A model generated the notes under the pieces. That model did no database searches and was not told the origin of the DNA. It was given only the letters and a program-made list of their open reading frames with translations. A DNA stretch of 64,000 bases. It comes from Protea cynaroides. Lineage: Eukaryota; Streptophyta; Magnoliopsida; Proteales; Proteaceae. This document shows, piece after piece, positions 1 through 7,833 of this stretch. The DNA lies in contig CM053276.1 of the NCBI GenBank assembly GCA_028583415.1, positions 63,531,510 to 63,595,509 on the forward strand, in the 5' to 3' direction. A program made the position numbers and the translations under genes. Position 1 is the stretch's first letter. Every line of letters begins with the position of its first letter.

Positions 1-680
1 CCACGGTGAGATACTAGGCCTTATAAATCCCTTGTCTAATAGTTCTTGCAGCTAAGTTTTTAACTCTTTCAACTCAGTAGGTAGGAGCCATCCTGTAAGG
101 TGCTTTAGACATAGGTGCTACCCCTGGTAGGAGGTCTATCACAAACTCAGTAGCCCTGTCTGGTGGTAATCCGGGTAGGTCTTCTGGAAACACATCAGGA
201 AATTCCTGTACTACTTCGATATCCTCTATTTTTGGCAAGTCAGCAGTCACATCCACTACTGATACGAGGTATCCTACTCCCCCTTTCTCTAAGCACTTCC
301 TTGCTTTTAGGGTTGAGAGTATAAGCTTTCTCTTCCTAGGAAACTTAGTCCCTTTAAAGTTGAACTCCTTCCCTTCATTGTCCTTGAACACCAACTTCTT
401 CTCGGCACATAACAGGTTCGCTGAATGTTTAGATAACCAGTCCATCCCCAGAATGACATCGAAATCTGACATCTTACTCGACCTTCAATATGCACTGGGC
501 AATGCCCATAATATTCTTCTAATACCACCTCCATTCCCATAGGGGACCGAACTAACAGACTTGGTTCCAAAGTTTTGATGGGTAGATCTAGTCCTTTTTC
601 GAACGATACTGACACAAAGGAATGGGTGGCCCCCGAGTCAAAGAGGACTCTGGCAAGTAATCCTGCTATATTTACTGTAC
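1..680 (-). pseudogene. Element II protease and start of RT (Ty3/Gypsy pol), broken
   Basis: Minus-strand pol fragment of the outer retrotransposon (Element II). Reading leftward from 680 it encodes an aspartic protease with the catalytic D-S-G-A-T-H motif near 640, then the conserved 'DFDVILGMDWL' segment near 440-475, the linker to reverse transcriptase, and the first RT residues near position 1, where the window cuts it off. Frame is lost near 480 (between the IEGR and MSDF segments) and again near 70, where a few extra bases interrupt the ELKELKTQL-like segment, which also carries a TAG stop. It is homologous to 7834-8560 of Element I. The gene is dead; the rest of pol and the 3' LTR lie left of the window. 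Family assignment is secure from the motifs. Confidence 0.85.
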
Positions 681-765
681 CTAAGGTTTTTTTAAAATTT
701 TTTCCCTTAGTTTCAAATGCGCAAACAATTAATGCAGCAGTTAAGGAGTAAGTATAAAGTCATAC
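681..765 (-). other. Intron-like spacer between gag and pol, Element II (85 bp)
   Basis: Between the gag end (codons for DVVT) and protease, the minus strand carries GTATGA at the left exon edge and CTTAG at the right, with ACTAAGGG (branch-point-like) about 30 nt before the AG. Removing exactly these 85 bp joins gag to protease in one frame. The same layout is seen at 7749-7833 and 39522-39601. Splicing is inferred, not shown. Confidence 0.5.
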
Positions 766-1638
766 CTGTAACCACATCTGGTGATGCGGCTGCCTCCTCT
801 GTAGTAACAGCATATACCTTGCTTTCCTACTGCTCCCTCTTTGGTTGTCGGCATTCTGGCATAATGTCCCACCTGTTGGCAATTAAAACATTTTACATTA
901 GGGTTCTGCCCCGTTGCCTGTGGTGCCATTGCAAGGGCAGGTCTGGGAGGCACTGTGCTAGCTGGTGGCCTGAATGGACGGTATGGTCTGTTGCTTCTTC
1001 CACCTTGGACCTCAGTGTTAAGCCTCTTCAGACCCCTATTCTGTGCAAAGAAGCTATCTCTCTGGCTTGCTTTGATGACTCAAGCCACCTGTACAGCTTC
1101 ATTATATATCTTCAATCCTCGCCCCAACACATGCTCTCTTATAACACCCCGAAGACCCATAGTGAAACGGCGAGTCTTTGTTTCTTCCTCCTGCATACTG
1201 GTCGGAGCGAAGAAGAATAACTCCTCATACCTCTGTTGGTATGCTTCTACGATCATTTGGGATTGCTGCAAGTCAAGGAACTCCCTCTCCATCTGATCGC
1301 GGAAACTCTTGGGAAAGTATTTTTCAAAGAAGGCCTCCTTGAATATGAGCCAAATGATTATCTGGTGCTTTGTTTCCAGATACGCTCTAGTTGTGTTCCA
1401 CCATCCATTGGCTTCTTCCTTAAGCATGTGGATAGCACATAACACTTTTCCCCCATCAAGACACTCCAGTAGACGAAAGTTCTTCTTCATCTCGGCTATC
1501 CACTGTGCTGGCCATAGTGTTTTCCCTGGCTTCCCTGTAAAAGTTGGTGGCTTTAGCTTTAAAAACCCATCCTCCGCTCTAGAAAGACTACTCTGTCCAT
1601 ATGGGAGCTGTCCATATGGTGCTCGTCCATACACTGTC
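766..1638 (-). pseudogene. Element II gag, C-terminal two-thirds, interrupted
   Basis: Capsid/nucleocapsid part of a chromovirus-type Gag on the minus strand. From 1638 leftward it encodes the TFTGKPGK segment, a W-P-A-Q-W motif, the conserved capsid block with 'FRDQMEREFLDLQQSQ' and 'YQQRYEELFFFAP', then a zinc knuckle beginning C-F-N-C-Q-Q-V-G-H near 865-895. Breaks: an in-frame TGA just after 'YNEAVQVA' (about 1080), loss of the last cysteine of the knuckle, and a frameshift before the gag end. The N-terminal part continues at 13705, because Element I inserted between codons of the same gene at 1638/13700. Confidence 0.85.
1634..1638. repeat. Target-site duplication, left copy (CTGTC)
   Basis: The five bases before the TGTAAGACCC start of Element I are CTGTC, identical to the five bases after its terminal TGTGACA (13700-13704). 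This is the 5-bp duplication made by Ty3/Gypsy integrases. Collapsing the two copies restores continuity of the interrupted minus-strand gag. Confidence 0.93.
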
Positions 1639-1933
1639 TGTAAGACCCGTACTCCGTAAACCCGGTCTAAACTTTGGTTTTGTGTCGTAGCAGGTCTTTC
1701 GATCATCACCGGGCCAGACGGGACAAGCGGATGACAAACAGGTATGAAATCGGACCAAAGACGACCAATAGTCATCATTTTATGTTGACCGGTCAATGGT
1801 ACCGGTCGACCGGTATGGCCTGCGTAGCTAAGTGCGGGGATCTGGAAATTGGTCTCTGCGGGTCCCATTTTCCTGATTTTGAATCCTAGAAGTTTTCTAA
1901 TCCTAGTGGGGTTACTAAACCCTATTTTTAGCC

Positions 1934-1941
1934 TATAAATA
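1934..1941 (+). promoter_or_regulatory. TATA box of the 5' LTR
   Basis: TATAAATA about 295 bp into the LTR, followed by CACCCTTAAACC and a CT-rich stretch typical of plant transcript starts. Placement makes U3 about 320 bp and R-U5 about 2 kb. The equivalent in the 3' LTR is 11672-11679. Confidence 0.7.
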
Positions 1942-2602
1942 CACCCTTAAACCTCCTCAAATCCTTTCCATTGTCTCTCACAAACCCTAGAGAAGAGAAA
2001 GAGGTTGGAAAGGAGAAGGAGCTAGGAAGAAGAAGAAGGTGCTGCCATTACCGTTCGACGAAGCTCACGCTACGCCAGTCAACGGTAAGTGTTTTAACTA
2101 TTCTTCTTATCCTATGTTAGTTGTGTGGGTGGATCAATACCATGCAAAGTAGGTATTGATCTAACACCCTAAATTGGCCAATAAACCCTAAGTTGCCGTC
2201 AAACCCTAAATTTGAGTTTCGAGATGATATTCATCGAAACGAGACTTGAATGAGTTGGGGATAGCTCTAACTCCAAGTTTAGACTTAGAATGGATAGGAG
2301 GAACCTTGGAAATCCATGGAGGATGATCGATGGCAGTCGAAAACCCATGTATGGTCTTCCGGAGACATACCGGTCGACTATACCGGTTGCACATGGTGCG
2401 CCTGGTATGTTGCCACTGGTATCCCTCGGGAGGCTGGTCTGTGGGGACCGGTTGACCATACCGGTCGCCAATCTTCCCCACAGAGCTGCGACCGGTACAT
2501 GCCACCGGTCAGCTCTGTGAGGGTGTTTTGTAACCATGTTGGTTTTCGACCAACATGAAACCCTAAACAATATATTCTAATGAGACCCAAATAATATTGT
2601 AG

Positions 2603-2662
2603 GACTTTGTGACATATCGTTTGGACCTTGCGACGTGGAGCAAGTTATCGAACGAGCGTCAG
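2603..2662 (+). other. 60-nt exon-like block in the LTR
   Basis: Bounded by ATTGTAG on the left and GTAAGGG on the right, so it reads as an internal exon with good splice consensus at both ends. The equivalent block is also exactly 60 nt in the 3' LTR (12341-12400), in the Element II LTR, in the Element IV LTR, in the Element III LTR and in the solo LTR. In the Element I, II and IV LTRs the frame that would splice into the terminal exon is open through the block; in the III, VIII and IX families it is not. Confidence 0.5.
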
Positions 2663-3543
2663 GTAAGGGAATCTGACCTAAACCTAATAATTAATGGACA
2701 GTAAGTTGTTGTTAAATTACTTGAATATCTATGATGTGATGTTTGTGCATATGCACATGCCATCCTTTACTTTCAGTTATTATTATTGTTCATGCATGGA
2801 TAGGAATGTGATTGTTAAGCATGTGATTATTTTCGTTAGTGTGTGGAGTGGGGCATGGGCCTAGGATCGCTCCTCACACTAGCACCTTTTGTAGTATTCT
2901 GTCTTAACATACTTGGTATGGGTGGGGCATCAGGGGAAGGTCGTGGTACGGTGGTCTCCGATGTTGATGCTGGCCTGGCCATGGTTATGTGGCACTGTGG
3001 TCTCCGAGGTCGACGCTGGCTTGTCCACGATGCTTTAGCTCTATCTCTATGCCATAGGGAGTTATGTTGGGATAGGGTCTACCTGCGTATTGTTTCTATC
3101 TTAGTGGGTTAGTTGCGGATAGAGCATCAGGGGAGGTGTGGGAATGCCTTAGCTCTATCTCTATGCCGTAGACGGCTGTGCTGGGATAGAGCGTACATTG
3201 ATGACATATAGGATTGGTTAGTTGCTAGCCCAGTTTGCGAGCCCTGGCCAGTAGGGGCTTAGGTACTGGTATGGATAGAGTATCAGGGGAGGTACGTGGG
3301 TATCTTAGCTCTATCTCTTTTCCATGATGGGTGCATGTGGGCTGATGGGGGTGTGAACCATGAGGTGCCATACACTCGTGTATAGAGGTGCGGGGGCCAC
3401 CAAACCTTTCTATAGCACATTGCAAACTTAAAACCAGACCACATCATAAAATGATTGTTACTCATGCATAATATTGTGAAACTGTCTGATTGTCTTACTG
3501 AGCTAAGTTGTGAGCTCACCCTTTGTATATACATTGTTTTTAG

Positions 3544-3677
3544 ATGTTGATGTAGGTTACACGGTGGATGACTACATGAACGCTCCGGCGTATGGAGGTG
3601 TAGCTGCTCTGGATGTGCAAGCAGGAGAGGACGAGCATGACGCTTCATGCGAGTGCCCTTTCTGCGTGTACCTCTGA
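3544..3677 (+). CDS. Conserved terminal coding exon in the 5' LTR (function unknown)
   Basis: After a TTTTTAG acceptor, an open segment encodes DVDVGYTVDDYMN... and ends ...EHDASCECPFCVYL before TGA at 3675-3677. The block is 134 nt here and in most other LTRs of the window, and changes between copies are mostly conservative or synonymous with no frame-breaking indels. The tail carries a C-x-C-x-x-C-V-[Y/F] motif, possibly metal-binding. Joined to the 60-nt block, the frame stays open. No start codon is identified upstream; the only in-frame ATG is inside this exon. I do not recognise the protein. AT-rich sequence with TGTAATG follows the stop, as in a 3' UTR. Confidence 0.55.
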
Positions 3678-3963
3678 TCGGATTTTATTTATTTATTTTC
3701 CTTATTTTCAATTGGATTAAAGGGATGTAATGATATTATTTTATGTGTTTGATTTTGGATAATTGGATATTTATTTAAGTTATCAATAGATACTCAGTTC
3801 TTTTATTTAAAGTCTTTCGCTGTATATTTATATTCTGATTGTGGTTATGTGTAATGGTTTGTATGAGTGGACACGGCCTATTCGAGATCCTGGTGTGAAC
3901 CGTTGGTTCAATGATGGTTCACTCACACCATTCTGGTTGGATCAGAATTGGGGTGTGACAACT

Positions 3964-3975
3964 TGGTATCAGAGC
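3964..3975 (+). other. Primer-binding site, initiator Met tRNA (Element I)
   Basis: TGGTATCAGAGC, three bases after the LTR end: the standard plant LTR-retrotransposon site complementary to the 3' end of initiator-Met tRNA. It fixes the LTR/internal boundary and the plus-strand orientation. Confidence 0.95.
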
Positions 3976-4214
3976 CCTCGGGCTCTGTCCAACAAACCAT
4001 ATTGCACCTAACTAAGTCGATGAATTGAGTTAGGAAATATTAAATTTTTTTTTAATACAAACACACCCTAAGCATTGTTTGATACCTGAGACTGACTAAG
4101 AAAGAGAATAATGTGTTATTCTAAATATGAAACTTAACATGTGCACACACACTAGATAGGTGAAACATGAAAACTTTCCTTAAATAAGAATCAAGTATCA
4201 AATGATGTAGTGCT

Positions 4215-4250
4215 ACAGGGTACAGTCCACAAACCGGACAGTTACCCTGT
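4215..4250 (+). other. Conserved hairpin in the 5' leader, downstream of the primer-binding site
   Basis: ACAGGGTA (4215-4222) pairs perfectly with TACCCTGT (4243-4250), with an inner GTCC/GGAC stem. Equivalent hairpins lie at 43198-43229 (Element IV) and 62657-62688 (Element IX), where one stem pair differs on both sides and pairing is kept. It lies about 240 nt past the primer-binding site, where packaging or dimerisation signals sit in retroelement RNAs; it is also just downstream of the antisense ORF stop. Role inferred. Confidence 0.5.
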
Positions 4251-4295
4251 TATATAACAGTCATATGCAAAAGAGATGAAAATAAAGAGGGACAA

Positions 4296-5540
4296 TCATG
4301 GGGTAGGGGGCCTAGGAGGAATAGGGTATGCTCTATCATAGTCTCGCTCGTAAGCAACCCTGAGCCAGTGCACCTGATCCTGTGTGACTCTGAGACTACG
4401 AGCCAACTGCGCCAAGTCGCGGCTCATCTCGCGCTGAGTGTCCCTGATCTCTATCATCATACTCATCATGGTGTCGGAGGGAGGCTGAGATGGTCCAGCG
4501 ATAGAGGTAGACGGAGGTGCTGCTGGTGTAGGCTGTGGAGCTGGCACTGGTACATCCTCGGCCCTATCCTCGTCATCATCCCGCTCGAGCTCGGCTGCAT
4601 AGGCCGCATTGGCTGCTACTGCTGCTGCCGCCGCGGCTGCTACCCTCCCAAGTGGGCGAGGGTGAGCCTCCAACTCGTCATCGCTAACTGGAAGATCAAC
4701 CATCTGCATCCTCTGAATGACGTCCCAGTCTATGTCGGAGGTCATAGTGTCCTCAACGGTCACCTCGCCTCTCATGCTCACGCCTAGACGACGTAGCAAG
4801 GCGGTAATGAGACGACCGTAGGGAAGGTTACTGGCCTGATCGACCGGGATCGCCTGATGCATGGTCCTAATGATGAGGTATGGGAGAGAGACCCGCTCCC
4901 CAGTGCAGACGCAATAAGTAATGTACTGAGTGAGCTGGGATAACTCACTATAATGACCGCTCTAGGGAACGATGTTGTGTTGAATGATGCGATTGTAGAC
5001 CCGGGGTATAGGTCTCAGGCTAGCCACCTTCATGGGAGCTCCAGGGTTCAGTATCTGATGTGCTATCTCCCGGCGCAGGTCCTCAGTTAGATAGCCCTTC
5101 GCTTTGGGAGGGCAATACACTAGGTCTCCATCATTTGGAACCCCTAGGAGGTCGGCCAGCTGGTGGGTGTTGAAGGAGATGGGAACACCCCGGACATAGC
5201 TAGAGATGCGTAAATCCCTACCTTGGTTGGGATCGTTCACATCTCTGTGCAGCTCCAGGTTAGCAAAGAAATGCTTAACCAGATTAAGATGGGTGGTGTC
5301 GGTGTATGAAATGACGGGCAACCAACCAAGCCTGTCGAACGCCGCTCGTACGTCGAACTGGTCTAATTGCTCCAAGTTAACCCGACGCCTGGATTCAATG
5401 CTTTTGTTATCGAACCACAGGAACCGAGCTTGTGCCTCTATGGAACGAAACCAGTGCTCGTCAAGCTGGGGAACTGGTGGCTGGGGAGCACGTGAGCTCG
5501 AGCCGTGAGGACGTTTCCCAAGGGTGCGTCGTGGAGCCAT
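4296..5540 (-). pseudogene. Antisense ORF (aORF) of Element I, plant transposon-associated protein, one stop
   Basis: A gene on the strand opposite gag-pol. Chosen start is the ATG at 5540 (MAPRRTLGKRPHG), just after an intron-acceptor-like site. About 415 codons: basic N-terminus, a domain with 'HWFRSIEAQARFLWF', 'GWLPVISYT', 'GVPISFNTHQLADLLGVPND', then an alanine run, an acidic stretch, a Pro-rich linker and a C-terminal 'QDQVHWLRVAYERDYD' helix. This resembles the 'putative plant transposon protein' domain of additional antisense ORFs known in some plant Ty3/Gypsy elements. The only break is an in-frame TAG at about 4962-4964, where Element IV reads CAG. Function is unknown; homologues here are 41937-43150 and 62722-63870. 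Confidence 0.72.
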
Positions 5541-5546
5541 TTTAAT

Positions 5547-5983
5547 CTGCAAAACAAAAGAAAACAAGATAAAATGTTAGAAATTGTTGAAATTTCGACA
5601 GCATAACGACTGTAATTCAGGAAAAAGCCTCGAACTCACCCAAAAACATGGGGAGGAGGACTTACGTAACCTCCATACTCTTCAACAAACCAATCACAGG
5701 CAATTACAATAATAAATTTCAAGAAATTAAGAAAAATCAAGAATTTTTGAAAATTTTGGAAAACCTAGGTCAAAAGGTGTAAAAATTCGATTTTTATCAA
5801 AACCGTTCGGTGAAACCCCAAATTGGTTGAGGGCTTTTGCTCTTGGGGGTCCCTAAACCCTTTCCAAGCCAAAGGAAAAGAGTTCCTACGGTTGAAACAT
5901 CTCGAACAATGAAAAACCTAAATTTCTACATATAGACGATATGGAAAATTTATAAAAACATGAGAGAGAGGGAAGAGACCTAC
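5547..5983 (-). other. Putative 5'-UTR intron of the antisense ORF (Element I)
   Basis: On the minus strand the antisense ORF is preceded by TTTGTTTTGCAG (acceptor, AG at 5547-5548). About 437 bp upstream lies CTCCAG/GTAGGT (donor, GT at 5982-5983). Element IV has the same arrangement (41521-41929, donor GTAAGG, acceptor TTTGTAG), and Element IX keeps the acceptor TTGCAG by 63876. The upstream exon is also conserved between I and IV (shared CTCTCCGGTGG and GTTGCTACAGTCCGAC). This indicates an independently transcribed, spliced antisense gene; inferred. Confidence 0.5.
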
Positions 5984-6147
5984 CTGGAGACGATGTTCTA
6001 CGCTTTGAATGGAAGGAATCAACTTCAAATAGCACCGGTCGGACTGTAGCAACTCGGAACCCAGAGAAAAATCACCACCGGAGAGAAGGAAGAAAGAAAA
6101 TGTGAGAATTTTCTCACTTTTTCGCGATTTTAAAGCCAATTCTGGGC

Positions 6148-6290
6148 ATACCGGTCGACGGTTTTGCCTATACCGGTCAACCGGTATCTCCCCAGACATG
6201 CGATCGCTATGTCTCGGTCAGAATTTTAATTCTGACCGGCCGACTATACCGGTCGCAACCCTGTATACAGAGGTGCGACCGGTATGCACC
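6148..6290. repeat. ACCGGT palindrome cluster upstream of the antisense gene
   Basis: Repeated CATACCGGTCGAC, CTATACCGGTC and GTGCGACCGGTATG motifs in both orientations. The cluster lies on the 5' side of the putative antisense first exon, between it and gag. The same motif type occurs in the LTRs near the TATA box and past the first exon, and in Element IV at 41117-41360. Confidence 0.7.
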
Positions 6291-6446
6291 AGAAAAGTTG
6301 GAAAATTTTCTAAAATTTTTTAAAATTGTGTAAATTGAAATTTTACTTCTCGACTATTTCCCCTGTATTATTCAAGACTAACACTACTATTATTGTGGTT
6401 CTCACGTGTTATGTCTTCTTCTCAGATCCAAACAGAATAGTCTGAG

Positions 6447-7813
6447 ATGGTGGGAGGAAACGGTCGTAGGGGTCGGAAGCGTCATCAGGCCAGGATGCGC
6501 CTAGAGGAAGAACAGGTCGAGCAAGACCATGTTAGAGAGCCAAGTCCGGGAGTGGAGGAGGAACAGGTTCCAGAAGTACCAACAAATTTACCTGGACCAC
6601 CTCACAGGGATTCTGAGACCATTGTTACAAACCTGGTCTATCAGATGCAAGCTCAACAGAAGGAGTTCCTGAGCGAGGTACTGAAGATGCTCAGGCCAAC
6701 AGGTTCTGTTCCCACTGGAGATACGCTTGAGTCTGGAGAGAAAATGTCTTCACAAGCGATGCAGGGTAGCCCAAGACCGATGGGCCAAGCTCAGAACGTA
6801 CCACCACCGCATCGGTTTCCGTCGCCTTCTGTTTACCCAGGAGCTTATCCTTATCCACCACCATGGTACGGAGCAGACACGCAGGGACAACATGATCTGA
6901 GTAGGGCGGTGGATAGATTCCTGAATTTGAAGCCTTCATCATTCACTGGTAGAACAGGGAAACCATCACTGGTAGAACAGGGAAACCATTGTGGCCAGCA
7001 CAGTGGGTTGCAGAGATGGAGAAGAATTTCCGTCTGATGACATGTACAGAGGAGGAAAAGGTCTTATTTGCTACTCACATGCTAAGAGAAGATGCAAATG
7101 CTTGGTGGAATTCTACACGGGTATATCTGGAGACTAAGTATACACAGGTGGGTTGGGAAGTGTTTAAAGCTACCTTCTTCGATAAATACTTTCCAAAGAG
7201 TTTCAGAGATCAAATGGAGAAGGAGTTCCTCAACCTACAGCAATCTCAGTCGACCGTGGATGCTTATCAGCAGAGGTATGAAGAACTATTCTTCTTCGCA
7301 CCGGCAAGTATGCAAGAGGAAGAGACCAAGACGCGTAGGTTTACTATGGGACTACATGGAAGCATCAGAGAGCACATCTTGGGTTTGGACAAGAAGATCT
7401 ACAACGAGGCTGTGCAGGTTGCGAGAGTGATAGAGTCCAGTCAGAGGGATAGCTTCTTTGCTCAGAATAGGGGAGTGAAGAGACCTGCTAGTGAGAGTTT
7501 GGGTGGCGGTAATACTAGACCATTCCGCCCATACAGGGCTCCGACCGCCGCAGTGCCTGCAAGGAACAATGCGGCACCACCTGTGCCACCGAATGCCAGA
7601 TACAACCCGAATATAAAGTGTTTCAACTGCCAGCAAGTGTGTCATATTGCAAGGACCTGCACTCTACCTAAGAAGCAACCGCCCCAGCAAAGAAGAGTTT
7701 ATGCGGTCACCATTGAAGAGGCAGCTGCATCACCTGATGTGGTCACTGGTACGACTCTACCCCTTACTTTTTGGCTTATCTTTATCATTTGTGTGTATGC
7801 GCATATAGACTAA
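6447..7813 (+). pseudogene. gag: gag of Element I, broken by a 23-bp tandem duplication
   Basis: Structural polyprotein forming the virus-like particle and binding the RNA. The start at 6447 (MVGGNGRRGRKRHQ) is the first ATG of the frame and matches the N-terminus of Element IV gag (MASGNGHRG). The N-terminal part is charged, then Pro-rich (YPGAYPYPPPWYG), followed by the capsid region with W-P-A-Q-W, 'FRDQMEKEFLNLQQSQ' and 'YQQRYEELFFFAP', and a CX2CX4HX4C zinc knuckle at 7619-7660. A perfect 23-bp tandem duplication (6944-6966 = 6967-6989) shifts the frame, so the first part ends at 7037 and the remainder is open from 6989 to TAA at 7811-7813. Past 7748 the frame runs into the intron-like spacer, so Gag alone would end there. 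Confidence 0.9.
6944..6989 (+). repeat. 23-bp perfect tandem duplication in gag
   Basis: Positions 6944-6966 and 6967-6989 are identical (CACTGGTAGAACAGG...CCAT). Homologous gag genes at 1-1638 and 39602-40938 have a single copy. Because 23 is not a multiple of three, the duplication alone breaks the gag frame. Confidence 0.93.
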
Positions 7814-7833
7814 GGGATGATAGAAAATTCCAG
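7749..7833 (+). other. Intron-like spacer between gag and pol, Element I (85 bp)
   Basis: Begins GTACGA right after the codons for DVVT plus one base, ends TTCCAG, is T-rich in the middle and has GACTAAGG about 22 nt before the AG. Unspliced RNA would stop gag at 7811-7813; removal would fuse gag to protease in frame, shifting from the gag to the pol frame. Edges and the ACTAAGGG box are conserved in Elements II and IV although the middle has diverged. 85 bp is short but possible for a plant intron. Confidence 0.55.

Larger units (their letters stand above)
1639..3960 (+). repeat. 5' LTR of Element I (2322 bp)
   Basis: Starts TGTAAGACCC, ends GGGTGTGACA, and matches 11377-13699 over its full length. 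It contains an ACCGGT palindrome patch (about 1788-1826), a TATA box (1934-1941), a purine-rich leader, a 5' splice-like site (after 2084), a second palindrome patch (about 2366-2512), a 60-nt exon-like block (2603-2662), degenerate tandem repeats of a 'ATCAGGGG...TTAGCTCTATCTCT' unit (about 2930-3330), a terminal coding-like exon (3544-3677) and an AT-rich tail with poly(A)-signal-like TGTAATG. Confidence 0.95.

Noticed and set aside
717..1659. Plus-strand open frames across 717-1220, 955-1296 and 1309-1659
   Set aside because: They lie opposite the minus-strand gag of Element II and show no domain of their own; shadows of the real frame.
3225..3648. Minus-strand His/Pro-rich frames in the LTR (also 13021-13386, 49113-49624, 61490-61786)
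   Set aside because: They recur because the LTR recurs, are antisense to the terminal exon and break differently between copies; the plus-strand exon explains the conservation better.
3964..3975. tRNA gene fragment suggested by TGGTATCAGAGC
   Set aside because: Only the 12-nt primer-binding complement is present next to each LTR, with no cloverleaf.
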